DNA of 64,000 nucleotides, taken from NCBI GenBank assembly GCA_963837715.1, contig CAWIOF010000002.1, positions 1,984,001 through 2,048,000 of the forward strand. The letters are read 5' to 3'. Positions within the stretch are counted from its first letter, which is position 1, and every line of letters starts with the position of its first letter. Both the position numbers and the translations under genes were made by a program. Under the pieces are notes generated by a model. The model ran no database searches, was not told the DNA's origin, and worked only from the letters and a program-made list of their open reading frames with translations. Below, in pieces: positions 8,311 through 17,186 of the stretch. This stretch comes from JANYLB01 sp963837715. GTDB taxonomy: Bacteria; Actinomycetota; Acidimicrobiia; IMCC26256; JANYLB01.

Positions 8311-9192
8311 ATGGAAACCGTCGTGGCGACGATCGGGTGTGGTCTGATTGCCGCCGTGCTGATCGGCCTTGCCGCGCGCCGCTGGCCTGTGGTGTCAGCA
8401 CCGAGGGTGTCGCCGCGAGTCGTGGTCGCGGAGGCCGCGCGTCGCCCGCTGCTGCGACATCTCCTCTGGGCGAGAGTCGACGCGATCCGCCTCGGGACGT
8501 TCGCGCTCGGCTCCCTCCTCGTCGCCGCGATCACAGGCGGCGCGCTCATCGGCCTGGTGCTCTGGATGGTCCGCTCCAACACGGGCCTCGCGAGGTTCGA
8601 CCTCGGTGCGGCACATTGGGGGGCAACGAACGCAACCACCGGATCGACCGAGACGCTCCGTGCGTTCAGTCAGCTCGGTGGCACGCTCGGTTCGATCGTC
8701 GTTGCGATCGTCGTTGCGATCGTCGTCGTGCGGCGCCTGCGAGCACGCTCGGTCGTGCTGTTCCTCGCCACGGTCCTGATCGGCGAAGCAATCCTCGTCG
8801 CGAGCATCAAGGCAGTGGTCGATCGCGCCCGTCCCGACATCGACCAGCTGACCGGGTTCTCGGGAACCTCGTTCCCGTCGGGCCACGCCGCCACGGCTGC
8901 AGCCACCTTCGCCGCCGCCGCGCTCCTGCTCGGGTACGCGAGAGGACCGCGCCTGCGCGCGACGCTCGCCGGCGCAGCGGGAGGCATCGCGGTCGCGGTC
9001 GCTGCGACGAGAATCCTGCTCGGTGTGCACTGGCTGACCGACGTCGTGGCCGGCCTGGTGCTCGGATGGACGTGGTTCGCAGTCGTGTCGGTCGCTTTCG
9101 GCGGTCGACTCCTTCGGCTCGGCGAACCCATCGAGGCCGCAGAACGCGTCGTCGGTGCTCCCCGCCGTACCGAGGATCTTCGCGCCGGTTAG
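8311..9192 (+). CDS. PAP2 family membrane phosphatase, form Y
   Basis: About 293 residues, multi-pass, with PAP2 motifs KAVVDRARPD, TSFPSGHAATAAATF and RILLGVHWLTDVVAG. The ATG at 8311 has GGGGAGA eight bases upstream; an ATG at 8284 adds nine residues and cannot be excluded. It is transcribed away from the PAP2-led lipid operon across the palindromic element at 8254-8280. The C-terminal run HWLTDVVAGLVLGWTWF and AFGGRLL closely matches the protein encoded at 28009-28881 (HWPSDVVAGLMLGWGWF, AFGGRLL), so the two are paralogues. The substrate is not deducible. Confidence 0.87.
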   Translation: METVVATIGCGLIAAVLIGLAARRWPVVSAPRVSPRVVVAEAARRPLLRHLLWARVDAIRLGTFALGSLLVAAITGGALIGLVLWMVRSNTGLARFDLGAAHWGATNATTGSTETLRAFSQLGGTLGSIVVAIVVAIVVVRRLRARSVVLFLATVLIGEAILVASIKAVVDRARPDIDQLTGFSGTSFPSGHAATAAATFAAAALLLGYARGPRLRATLAGAAGGIAVAVAATRILLGVHWLTDVVAGLVLGWTWFAVVSVAFGGRLLRLGEPIEAAERVVGAPRRTEDLRAG

Positions 9193-9210
9193 GCGTCCAC
9201 GACTGACGCC
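9192..9210 (+). terminator. Short hairpin at the end of the PAP2 gene
   Basis: GGCGTC (9192-9197) and GACGCC (9205-9210) can pair around a 7-base loop, starting at the last base of the PAP2 stop codon. No T run follows. The stretch up to 9316 holds nothing else recognised and separates this gene from the convergent qcrB. Confidence 0.3.
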
Positions 9211-9316
9211 GCGCTGGTGGGCGTGATGTTCCTGCGACCCGGCTCTGGCACGTCGCCCTCGCGCTGCCCGGGACGAATCGATGTGGCCGAACCCGTCCGG
9301 CCGGAACACCTCCGCG

Positions 9317-10831
9317 TCACCGGGACCGCCCCGCGTGTCGTTCGCGGAGCCATGCGTAGAGGATCGCCACACCCGCCACGAGCAGCTCCACGACGTTCTC
9401 CGCCCGACGTAGGGTGCGGGCGCGATTCGGCGCCGCGCGGGGCGGCTCGGCGACTTCGGGAACCGCGGACTGCGACTCTTCGACGGGGGACTCATAAGGC
9501 GCGATCGGCGGCTCGCTCTTGTCGGCGAGCCGTGCTGGCATACCAGCGGCTCGAAGGTCGTGACAGATCCGCCACACCACACCCGCGACGACGAGCGGAA
9601 GCACGACGGTGAGGATCCGCAGGACGTTCGTCACCGTTTCGATGTCGGCCTGGAGCTTCTGGGCGATGATGTCCTGGCCGCCGGCTGCGGTGAGCACCAG
9701 GTAGAAGGTGAGCACGCCGGCCCCGATGGATGTTCGCGCCGGCCGGTCGCTGGGTCGGTCCAGCAGGTGGTGCTCAGTGTGATCGTGGGTGAACCGGGCC
9801 TCGAGGAACGGCCAGGCATAGAGGAGAGCGAACGTCAGCCCCGGCAGCACGATCGCGGGCCAGAAGACCTCCGGAATGTTGTAACCGCCCACACGCACGA
9901 ACCACGGTGGGAACAGTCTGATCGCGCCCTCGGTCCAGCCGAGATACCAGTCGGGCTGCGCGGCGGTCGAGACCGCGGCGGGTTCGAACGGGCCGTAGAT
10001 CCAGATCGGGTTGATCTGGATCAGTCCGCCGAGGAGGCAGAGCACCGACGCCACCAGGGCGAAGAGCCCGAGGCTCTTCGTCGCGTAGGTCGGCCAGAGC
10101 TTCGAACCGACGACGTTGTGCTCTCGACGGCCCTGGCCGCGGAACTGGGAGTGCTTCTGACGCCACAGGATCGCGAGGTGGACGGACAGGAGGCCGATGA
10201 TCGCGAGGGGAACGAGGAGGATGTGGATCACGAACAGCCGACGCAGGATGTCGTCTGCCGGAAACTCACCGCCGAACACCAAGAACGCGAGCCACGCCCC
10301 GACGACGGGGATCGACAGTACGAACGAGTACGCGACACGCAGCCCGGTGCCGGACAGGAGGTCGTCGGGCAGTGAGTAGCCGGTGAAGCCGTTCGCGAGG
10401 CCGAGGACGAGCAGCGTGACGCCGACGATCCAGTTGATCTCGCGTGGCTTTCGGAACGCACCCGTGAAGAAGATGCGGCACAGGTGCGCGACGATCGCGG
10501 CGAGGAACAACAGTGCAGCCCAGTGGTGGATCTGGCGCATGACGAGACCGGATCGGACGTCGAAGCTGATGTGAACGACCGACTCATACGCGGAAGAGAC
10601 GCGGGTCCCGTGCAAGGGGACGTAGCTCCCGCGATAGACGACCTCGTCGAGGCTCGGATCGAAGAAGAACGAGAGGTAGATTCCGGTGAGGACGAGCACG
10701 ACGAAGGAATAGAGAGCTATCTCGCCGAGCATGAACGACCAGTGGTCGGGGAACACCTTGTTCAGGCTCTCGCGCGTGAAGCGCGAGGATCCGAGTCGTT
10801 CGTCGAACCAGTGGTTGATGCGGCGGATCAC
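9317..10831 (-). CDS. qcrB: Cytochrome bc1 complex cytochrome b subunit
   Basis: A 504-residue multi-pass protein. The heme-binding histidines appear as MRQIHHWAALLFL and VAHLCRIFFTGAFRKPREIN, then RLFVIHILLVPLAIIGLLSVH. This is the quinol-oxidising membrane core of complex III, and the extended C-terminal region is usual in actinobacterial QcrB. The GTG at 10831 overlaps the ctaG stop as GTGA, and the family fold starts directly after it (RRINHWFDERLG); longer frames upstream are antisense to ctaG coding. It is the last gene of the respiratory operon, unusually separated from qcrA and qcrC by the oxidase genes. Confidence 0.93.
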   Translation of the reverse strand: MIRRINHWFDERLGSSRFTRESLNKVFPDHWSFMLGEIALYSFVVLVLTGIYLSFFFDPSLDEVVYRGSYVPLHGTRVSSAYESVVHISFDVRSGLVMRQIHHWAALLFLAAIVAHLCRIFFTGAFRKPREINWIVGVTLLVLGLANGFTGYSLPDDLLSGTGLRVAYSFVLSIPVVGAWLAFLVFGGEFPADDILRRLFVIHILLVPLAIIGLLSVHLAILWRQKHSQFRGQGRREHNVVGSKLWPTYATKSLGLFALVASVLCLLGGLIQINPIWIYGPFEPAAVSTAAQPDWYLGWTEGAIRLFPPWFVRVGGYNIPEVFWPAIVLPGLTFALLYAWPFLEARFTHDHTEHHLLDRPSDRPARTSIGAGVLTFYLVLTAAGGQDIIAQKLQADIETVTNVLRILTVVLPLVVAGVVWRICHDLRAAGMPARLADKSEPPIAPYESPVEESQSAVPEVAEPPRAAPNRARTLRRAENVVELLVAGVAILYAWLRERHAGRSR

Positions 10832-11667
10832 GAGCGCTCCGCTTCGGCGGCGATGGCGCCGGTGGCGTTGGTGACCGTGCCGCGACCCGGGTCGGTGCGG
10901 TCGAGCGCCTGCAGCCAGGAGACGAACAATGCGAACGCGCCGACGAGCGTCGCCATTCCACCGAACCCCCACATCACGACGCCCGCGAGCTGTTGGTCTT
11001 CGAGCGCGGCGGCCACCGAACCGCCGGGATAGGCCGGATACCAGGGTGTGGCGGCGATCGTCATCAGCAGACCCAGCGCGTTCGCAGGGAGCGTTGCGAC
11101 GAACAGCACGAGCACTCCCCCGCCCCGCCGCGATCTGCGACCCGCACCGAGCGCGACCCACCACAGCAACAGCGCGGTGACGAAGAACGACCCATGTTCA
11201 GCCAGGTGGAGGAGGTCGTTCTTCAGCGCGGCGTCGTACGCGCCGGGAAGATGCCACGCCGCAACGGCGGCAACGTGCAGCCCGAGGGCCAGGGCGGTCC
11301 ACATCGCCCAGCGCCGGGTCGTCCGGCGGGGTCGCATCTGGCGCTGGAGCAGCGCGGGGACGTCGCCTGGGGTGGCGTCCACGGCGTGCCCGAACACCAT
11401 GAGTGGCGTTGCGACGGCAACCAGCGGCGCGCTCACGGTGATGAGCAGGATGTGCTGCACCATGTGCGCGGTGAGGCTCTGGTCTGCGAGAGAGTCGAGC
11501 GGTGACACCAACGCGACTCCGAGTGCGATGAGCCCCGCTGAGAAGCATGCGACCTTTGCCGGGTGCACGAGTCGCCCGGTCCCGGCCCGGTCCCACGCCC
11601 GGACGACACCGGCGGCGTAGAGCGCCGCCGCCGCGAGGATCACCGTCAGGCTGCCGAGCTCAGGCAC
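10828..11667 (-). CDS. ctaG: Caa3-type cytochrome oxidase assembly protein, CtaG family
   Basis: About 279 residues with seven hydrophobic segments. The conserved histidine patches are LTAHMVQHILLITVSAPLVA, WHLPGAYDAAL and LHLAEHGSFFVTALLLWW, typical of the caa3_CtaG membrane family needed for copper-centre assembly of caa3 oxidases. The GTG at 11667 overlaps the stop of the preceding small gene by eight bases and begins a hydrophobic N-terminus. Its place between the oxidase genes and qcrB supports an assembly role for the oxidase encoded upstream. Confidence 0.85.
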   Translation of the reverse strand: MPELGSLTVILAAAALYAAGVVRAWDRAGTGRLVHPAKVACFSAGLIALGVALVSPLDSLADQSLTAHMVQHILLITVSAPLVAVATPLMVFGHAVDATPGDVPALLQRQMRPRRTTRRWAMWTALALGLHVAAVAAWHLPGAYDAALKNDLLHLAEHGSFFVTALLLWWVALGAGRRSRRGGGVLVLFVATLPANALGLLMTIAATPWYPAYPGGSVAAALEDQQLAGVVMWGFGGMATLVGAFALFVSWLQALDRTDPGRGTVTNATGAIAAEAERS

Positions 11668-12046
11668 AGGAATGGAGGAACACGACGATGCTCCCCTCGC
11701 CGAGGATGAGGACCAGGTTCGACACGGACGAGCCGATCCCGAGCAGACCGAGGAAGCGGAGGTGTCCCGCCTCTCGCCCGTCGGCGCCGCTGCTTCGGAG
11801 CACGTGCAACGCGGCAGCCAGCGAAACCAGGCAGATGACGACTGTCGCGGCCGTGGCCACGTGGAACGGCCACGAGGTGGCGCCGTATCGGCACCCGCTC
11901 GCGACTCCGGTCCGGCCTCGTCCCGTCGCCGCTGCGTATCCGGCACAGAAGATCAGGTGTGCCATCCACGCGAGGATCGGCGTACCGATCGCGAGCCACC
12001 CGGTGGCCACGAGACGACGGTCGTCGGTGCGCGGCTCGACGATCAT
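11660..12046 (-). CDS. Unknown 128-residue membrane protein inside the oxidase operon
   Basis: Not recognised. ATG 12046 overlaps the ctaE stop (ATGA) and the stop overlaps ctaG by eight bases, so it is translationally coupled on both sides. Three hydrophobic stretches are visible: about 15-40 (GWLAIGTPILAWMAHLIFCA), 62-86 and 98-126, which ends IVVFLHSCA at the stop. Conserved-looking polar residues include a His after the first Trp-Met pair and a terminal His-Ser-Cys. Its place between subunit III and the CtaG assembly factor suggests an accessory subunit or assembly protein for the caa3 oxidase (inference from context only). Confidence 0.75.
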   Translation of the reverse strand: MIVEPRTDDRRLVATGWLAIGTPILAWMAHLIFCAGYAAATGRGRTGVASGCRYGATSWPFHVATAATVVICLVSLAAALHVLRSSGADGREAGHLRFLGLLGIGSSVSNLVLILGEGSIVVFLHSCA

Positions 12047-12675
12047 CGGATGTGCACCGAGATGAAGAGCGACGAGAAGACGAACAGCCAGACCACGTCG
12101 ACGAAGTGCCAGTAGAGGGAGAACACCTCGACGCTCGTGTGGTGCTCGGCATCGATGAGACCTCGCCACACCTTGTACTGCACCACGGCGCTGATCATGA
12201 GCCCGGCGAGGACGTGCGCGGCGTGCAGGCCGACCGTCACGTAGTAGATCGACCCGTACGCGTTCGTGTCCCACCCGAAGTGCAGGTCTTGGAAGTCGAG
12301 GTACGTGTTCACCAGGAACGCGGCCCCCAGAAGGAACGAGAGCGCCAAGGCGACACGCAGGATGCCGAGCCGGCCCCGTACCACCGCCGCGTCGGCGGCG
12401 AAGATGGGAATGCTGCTGCCGAGCAGCACGGCGGTGAAGATCCAGGCCCGGAGATCGAGCTTCGGGAGGTCCAGACCGCCGATGGGCCACGCGCTCGAGG
12501 AGGCACGGAGGTAGAAGTACGTGGCCAGCAGGGCGAGGAACAGCATCGACTCGGTGGCGATCATCACCGCCATTCCCCAGAACCCACGCCCATATCCCGT
12601 TCGCCGCGCCGGCGACGGCGGCGGGACCGAGATCGTACGCGGCGTGTGCGCGACCGGATCGAGTGCGATGGTCAC
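12043..12675 (-). CDS. ctaE: Cytochrome c oxidase subunit III
   Basis: A 210-residue five-helix subunit III with GMAVMIATESMLFLALLATY, GLHAAHVLAGLM and the C-terminal YWHFVDVVWLFVFSSLF typical of the COX3 family. It caps the catalytic subunits of the terminal oxidase and has no redox centre. The GTG at 12675 overlaps the ctaD stop as GTGA; its own stop overlaps the next gene. The five-helix length fits an actinobacterial-type subunit III rather than the seven-helix mitochondrial form. Confidence 0.92.
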   Translation of the reverse strand: MTIALDPVAHTPRTISVPPPSPARRTGYGRGFWGMAVMIATESMLFLALLATYFYLRASSSAWPIGGLDLPKLDLRAWIFTAVLLGSSIPIFAADAAVVRGRLGILRVALALSFLLGAAFLVNTYLDFQDLHFGWDTNAYGSIYYVTVGLHAAHVLAGLMISAVVQYKVWRGLIDAEHHTSVEVFSLYWHFVDVVWLFVFSSLFISVHIR

Positions 12676-14600
12676 GGTGTCTCCGCCGTTCGCCACGTCC
12701 AGAGCAGCAGGCCGATTCCTGCGAGGACGACGCCGACGATGCCGACGAGCAGCGCCTGGACGATCAGCGCGGTGAACAGGACCGCGATCCCCGTCGCGAG
12801 CACCACCGGGAGGTACGTCTCGTCGGGCACTCCCATCGTGTCGCTCGGCTCGGCCCGCAGCCCACTGGTCAGCGGCGTTTCCTTCCGCGCCGCGCCCTCG
12901 CGCCCGAGCGCGCGCGTCGCGGCGGTGTCGCCCGACGCGGAGAGCGGAAGGGGATCCTGGTCCCAGAGTGGATGACGGCTCTCGACCACCGGGATCTGGG
13001 CGAAGTTGTAGTCGGGCGGCGGTGACGCCACTGCCCATTCGAGCGAATCGGCGTGCCACGGATCCGGCGGCGCCGGAGCACCACGGCGTCGACTCCGCAC
13101 GAAGTTGAAGAGAGTCAGCAGCACCCCGAACGCGAAGACGAACGATCCGAGCGTCGCGAGGAAGTTCAGCCAATCCCATCCGAGACCGGCGTGGTAGGTG
13201 TAGATCCGGCGCGGCATGCCGAGGAATCCGAGGATGTGCATCGGGAAGAACGCCAGGTTGAACCCGACGAACATGGTCCAGAAGCTGATTGCCCCGAGCC
13301 GTTCGGAGAGCATCCGGCCGGTCATCTTCGGCATCCAGTAGTAGAGGGCGCCGAAGATCGGGAACACGACAGCTCCGTTCAAGACGTAGTGGAAGTGCGC
13401 CACGACGAAGTAACTGTCGGTGACCTGCCAGTCGAACGGGAGCACCGAGACCATCACACCGGTGATGCCACCGAGCAGGAAGATCAACATGAACCCCAGC
13501 GCGAAGAGCATCGGCGTCCGCAGCTTGACCGTGCCGCGCCACATGGTCGCGATCCACGCGAAGAACTGGATCCCGCTCGGGATCGTGATCACGAAGCCCA
13601 CCGCGGAGAAGAACGACAGCGCGAGAGGCGGAACGCCGGTCGCGAACATGTGGTGCACCCACACGCCGAAGCTGATGAACCCGATCGACACGAGCGACGT
13701 GACGACCCACGCGTAGCCGGCGAGCGGTCGCCTCGAGAACACGGGAATGATCATCGAGATCATTCCCTGCGCCGGGACGAAGAGGATGTACACCTCGGGG
13801 TGTCCCCAGAACCAGAAGAGGTGTTGGTACAAGAGGGTGCTCCCCCCGAGGGCGGGAACATAGAACTGCGTCCCGAACAGGCGATCGAGCTCGAGCAGCG
13901 CCGCCGCAGTCGTGACGACCGGGACCGAGAAGATCACCATGAAGGAGAAGACGACCATCGACCACACGAAGACGGGAAGCCGGTTCAATGTCATCCCCGG
14001 CGCCCGCATCTTGAACGTGGTCACGAGGAAGTTGACCGCCCCGACCGTCGTCGAGATGCCGACGAAGATCACGCCGAGGCCCCAGAAGTCGAGGTTCGCG
14101 CCGGCCGAGTACACCTCGTTGGTCAGCGGTGTGTAGGCGAACCAGCCCCCGTTCGGTGGTGCGCCGATCAGGAAGCTCGCGTAGAGGAACAGACCGGAGA
14201 ACAGGAAGATCCAGTAGCTGAACGCGTTCAGTCGCGGGAAGGCCATGTCTCGGGTGCCGATCTCCATCGGGAGCAGGTAGTTGCCGAACCCCGCCAGCAC
14301 CGGCGTGTTGAAGAGGAAGATCATCGACGTGCCGTGCATCGTGAAGAACTCGTTGTACGCCTCCGGCCCGAGAACTCCCATGTCAGGACCGGCGAGCTGC
14401 AGGCGCATCACCAGCGCGACGATTCCCGACGCGAAGAAGAAGGCGAACGCGGTGTAGATGTAGCGCATGCCGATGCGCTTGTGATCCACCGTGGTGAGGA
14501 ACCCGACGAGACCCGGCTCGTCCTCCCACACGCGAGCGAGTTGCTCGTCGGTGAGATCCGTCGGGTCCAACGGAGCCGGACGAACTGCGACGGTGCTCAT
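12672..14600 (-). CDS. ctaD: Cytochrome c oxidase subunit I (heme-copper oxidase)
   Basis: A 642-residue catalytic subunit. Heme and copper ligands are visible: FFTMHGTSM (low-spin heme), FWFWGHPEVYILFVP (CuB His and the cross-linked Tyr), VWVHHMFATG (CuB His pair) and VAHFHYVLNG (heme a3 and heme a His). The GHPEVY arrangement places it with A-type proton-pumping oxidases. After the twelve-helix core the C-terminus has a hydrophilic linker and two more hydrophobic segments (about 580-635) resembling a fused subunit IV-like tail. It starts at ATG 14600, two bases after the ctaC stop. Confidence 0.95.
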   Translation of the reverse strand: MSTVAVRPAPLDPTDLTDEQLARVWEDEPGLVGFLTTVDHKRIGMRYIYTAFAFFFASGIVALVMRLQLAGPDMGVLGPEAYNEFFTMHGTSMIFLFNTPVLAGFGNYLLPMEIGTRDMAFPRLNAFSYWIFLFSGLFLYASFLIGAPPNGGWFAYTPLTNEVYSAGANLDFWGLGVIFVGISTTVGAVNFLVTTFKMRAPGMTLNRLPVFVWSMVVFSFMVIFSVPVVTTAAALLELDRLFGTQFYVPALGGSTLLYQHLFWFWGHPEVYILFVPAQGMISMIIPVFSRRPLAGYAWVVTSLVSIGFISFGVWVHHMFATGVPPLALSFFSAVGFVITIPSGIQFFAWIATMWRGTVKLRTPMLFALGFMLIFLLGGITGVMVSVLPFDWQVTDSYFVVAHFHYVLNGAVVFPIFGALYYWMPKMTGRMLSERLGAISFWTMFVGFNLAFFPMHILGFLGMPRRIYTYHAGLGWDWLNFLATLGSFVFAFGVLLTLFNFVRSRRRGAPAPPDPWHADSLEWAVASPPPDYNFAQIPVVESRHPLWDQDPLPLSASGDTAATRALGREGAARKETPLTSGLRAEPSDTMGVPDETYLPVVLATGIAVLFTALIVQALLVGIVGVVLAGIGLLLWTWRTAETP

Positions 14601-14602
14601 GG

Positions 14603-15595
14603 CTACCTCAAGCTCTCCAGGTACGCGGTGATCGCGACGCGGTCATCATCCGAGATCACGGAAGGGGGCATCAGCGCGCCAGGCTTGTACCGCTGCGGAT
14701 CCGCGATCCAGCGCAAGAGGTTCGCCCGCGTGTTCTCCACCGCTCCGGCGCCGATGGAGCGGCGCGAGCCGAAGTCGGTGAGGTCGGGCCCGACCTTTCC
14801 CTGTGCCTGGGTGCCCCTCACCGTGTGACACCCCGCGCAGGTCTGGTTCTGGAACGCCAGCGCTCCCCTGGCCGCCAGCTCGGAGACCGGTTCACTCGGT
14901 GCGGTGCGGTGTGTCGCTATCCACCGCTCGTAGAGACCTGGCGAATCGGCGTGGACGTACAACGCCATGTTGGCGTGCTGGATACCGCAGAACTCGGCGC
15001 ACTGCCCTCGGTACACGCCGGCGGTGTCGATCCTGAACCGGAACACGTTCGGTTGACCCGGGATCAGGTCGACCTTGCCGCCGATCTGGGGGACCCAGAA
15101 GCTGTGGATCACATTGTCGGAGGTCAACCGGATCTCGATCGGGGTCCCGGTCGGAAGGTGGAGCTCGTTCGCCACCCGGATCCCCGTTCCCGGGTATCGG
15201 ATGTCCCACCACCAGTTCTTGCCGGCGACGTCGACGCGGAGGGCCGAGCGGTTCGGCTTGCGCAGCGCAGCCGTCGTTCCCACGGTGACGACGGCCACCA
15301 CGAGGAGCACGGCGACCGGCATCGCGATCCCGCCGATCCACACGAACGCGCTCTCGGGCACCTTCGAGGAGCGGCCATGCGCGGTTCTTCGTCCCCGCAC
15401 GACCGCGAGCACGATGAAGCCGGCCACCAGGACGTAGACACCGATCGCGAGCCCGAACATGATCCACCACGCGCTCGCGATCTGCTTCGCCTCGTTCCCC
15501 TGGGCGTCGAGGACCGACGGAGAGCCGCTCCCGCAGGACACGATTGCGACCGTCGACCCCAGGAGGAGGATGAGGCGCGCTCGAGTGGCCCTCAT
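14603..15595 (-). CDS. ctaC: Cytochrome c oxidase subunit II with fused cytochrome c (caa3-type)
   Basis: About 330 residues. ATG 15595 overlaps the Rieske gene stop and gives a lipoprotein-like signal ending VAIVSCGSGS. Two membrane helices follow, then a cupredoxin domain with the CuA site GQCAEFCGIQHANM. The C-terminal third is a cytochrome c domain with the heme motif CAGCHTVRG and a distal Met in GALMPPSVI. The fusion makes this a caa3-type oxidase that can take electrons directly from the bc1 complex without a free cytochrome c. The first 68 codons of the longer frame are antisense-like and are not included. Confidence 0.93.
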   Translation of the reverse strand: MRATRARLILLLGSTVAIVSCGSGSPSVLDAQGNEAKQIASAWWIMFGLAIGVYVLVAGFIVLAVVRGRRTAHGRSSKVPESAFVWIGGIAMPVAVLLVVAVVTVGTTAALRKPNRSALRVDVAGKNWWWDIRYPGTGIRVANELHLPTGTPIEIRLTSDNVIHSFWVPQIGGKVDLIPGQPNVFRFRIDTAGVYRGQCAEFCGIQHANMALYVHADSPGLYERWIATHRTAPSEPVSELAARGALAFQNQTCAGCHTVRGTQAQGKVGPDLTDFGSRRSIGAGAVENTRANLLRWIADPQRYKPGALMPPSVISDDDRVAITAYLESLR

Positions 15596-16437
15596 CCCGA
15601 CCACCACGCAGGTCCGATCGGATCCGGGAAGTCTCCCGTCGCCCGGAGCACGCCTGCTTCGTCGATCTCGATCGGGAGCCTCGGCAATGGGCGCGCCGCG
15701 GGACCCGACACGGGCCGGGCACCGTCGAGCACATCGAAGGCAGACTGGTGGCAAGGGCACAGGAGCTGTCGGAGCTCGACCTCGTACAGGCCGACGGGGC
15801 ACCCGGCGTGGGTGCAGACCTTGGAGAAGACGATGAGCCCGCCGGGGGCCGGCTCACCTGCGGGTGAGGCGGCGTGATCGAGGCGGATGAGAACGGCCTG
15901 TCCGTCGGCGGACCCCACCGCACCGTCGGGGAAGACCGTCACCAGGCCACCGGTTGGCACCTCGTCGGCCCGAACCGGTTCGCCGTGTTCGTTCACGAGC
16001 GCCGTCCCACGACGCCAGGGAGTGCGGCGCAACGCACCATCGGGTCTCGGTCCGAGTGACCGCAGCGGGAAGATCGCCGCACCGAGGAAGGCAGCAGTCG
16101 CCGTGAGGAGGCTTCCGAGGAGAACTCGGCGGCGGGTGACGATGCCGCCTCGTTCGAGATCGACATCGGTGGCCTCGCGCTCGGCCGGCCCACTCGAGAG
16201 CACCGGTCGAGGCTCGACGAAGGGTCCCTTGGGCAACAGCCGGTGCGCCCAGATGACGAGTCCGACACCCAATCCGGCGAATGCCGCGCCGAGAAGGAGT
16301 CCCTCCAGTTGCGGCTCGCCACCGGTCGCGTAGACCACGGCCACGCCGACGGAGGCCGCTGCGCTCACCAGGAACGCCGCGACTGCCGTCGCCTCCGGCC
16401 ATCGGGGCTCGCCGGAGCCGCCGTTCGACTCAGTCAC
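15592..16437 (-). CDS. qcrA: Rieske iron-sulfur subunit of the bc1 complex
   Basis: About 281 residues. The [2Fe-2S] ligands are VCTHAGCPVG and LCPCHQSAFD. The N-terminal half has two hydrophobic segments, then a twin-arginine-like stretch TRRRVLLGSLLTATAAFLGA before the third, so it has the three-helix topology of actinobacterial QcrA. The GTG at 16437 overlaps the qcrC stop as GTGA. It transfers electrons from quinol to the cytochrome c subunit. The C-terminal stop overlaps ctaC, linking bc1 and oxidase subunits in one transcript. Confidence 0.92.
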   Translation of the reverse strand: MTESNGGSGEPRWPEATAVAAFLVSAAASVGVAVVYATGGEPQLEGLLLGAAFAGLGVGLVIWAHRLLPKGPFVEPRPVLSSGPAEREATDVDLERGGIVTRRRVLLGSLLTATAAFLGAAIFPLRSLGPRPDGALRRTPWRRGTALVNEHGEPVRADEVPTGGLVTVFPDGAVGSADGQAVLIRLDHAASPAGEPAPGGLIVFSKVCTHAGCPVGLYEVELRQLLCPCHQSAFDVLDGARPVSGPAARPLPRLPIEIDEAGVLRATGDFPDPIGPAWWSG

Positions 16438-17186
16438 GTGCGTGTCCCGATCCACCGGGTGGCAAGGAGCAGCGTTCCCAGCCCGACCACCATGACGGCG
16501 GCTCCTTCGGCGAGCGGTCCGAGGTGCCAGAGCGCCCAGCCGCCCCGATCGCGCGGATCGGCCAGGTACTCGACGTATGCGACGGTGTCGGTGAGCTGGT
16601 GCCGGCTCAGCGCGGCTCGCCCGAACGCCGGCATCTGTCCGGGACCGGTGCGGATCGCCTCGGCCGCCTGGACGGGGGTGGCCGGGAACACCGGCGGCGC
16701 CGCCCGGAGGTAGAGCGCGCCCCCGACTCCGGTGGACGCATGGCAGGCCGCGCAGTTCAGCTGGAACTGCCTCGCGCCTTCCGAAAGCGATGCTTCCGAC
16801 AATGCGAGCTTCGGGATGTCGGGTTCCGCGGAGCCCGTGAGTCCGACGACGTAGTCGACGAGCTTGCGGGTCGTCGCCCGGGAGTAGTGCGACGGTCCAC
16901 GTTCCGGTGTCGCGGTGGGGCTCGAGAGCGGCATGCGACCGCTCGACACCCAGTAGTCGACGCCGGCACGACCCGCGTGCTCGAGTGTGGGTCCCCGAGC
17001 CGAGCCCCGCCCGTCGACGCCGTGACACACCGCGCAATCGGCGAGATACGTCGTTCTGATCGGCTCGCGCCCGGGCGGACCTTCGGAAGGAGCGGCGATC
17101 GCGAAAGGGACGACGAACAGCAGCCCGGTCAACGCGACGATCGGCAATACACCGGCGCCGAGTCGGGAGGCAGACCGGACTGTCAC
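16434..17186 (-). CDS. qcrC: Diheme cytochrome c subunit of the bc1 complex
   Basis: A 250-residue exported c-type cytochrome. After an N-terminal hydrophobic signal-anchor there are two heme motifs, CAVCHGVDGRG and CAACHASTGVGG, with likely axial Met residues in GRMPLS and GQMPAF, and a C-terminal anchor (about 220-245). This is the QcrC architecture that replaces cytochrome c1 and soluble cytochrome c in Actinobacteria. The GTG at 17186 overlaps the stop of the upstream FAD/Fe-S dehydrogenase gene. Confidence 0.9.
   Translation of the reverse strand: MTVRSASRLGAGVLPIVALTGLLFVVPFAIAAPSEGPPGREPIRTTYLADCAVCHGVDGRGSARGPTLEHAGRAGVDYWVSSGRMPLSSPTATPERGPSHYSRATTRKLVDYVVGLTGSAEPDIPKLALSEASLSEGARQFQLNCAACHASTGVGGALYLRAAPPVFPATPVQAAEAIRTGPGQMPAFGRAALSRHQLTDTVAYVEYLADPRDRGGWALWHLGPLAEGAAVMVVGLGTLLLATRWIGTRT

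Noticed and set aside
13053..14828. Plus-strand frame of 591 codons over ctaD
   Set aside because: Composition is Glu/Arg/His repeats (antisense of a membrane protein) and ctaD is intact on the other strand.
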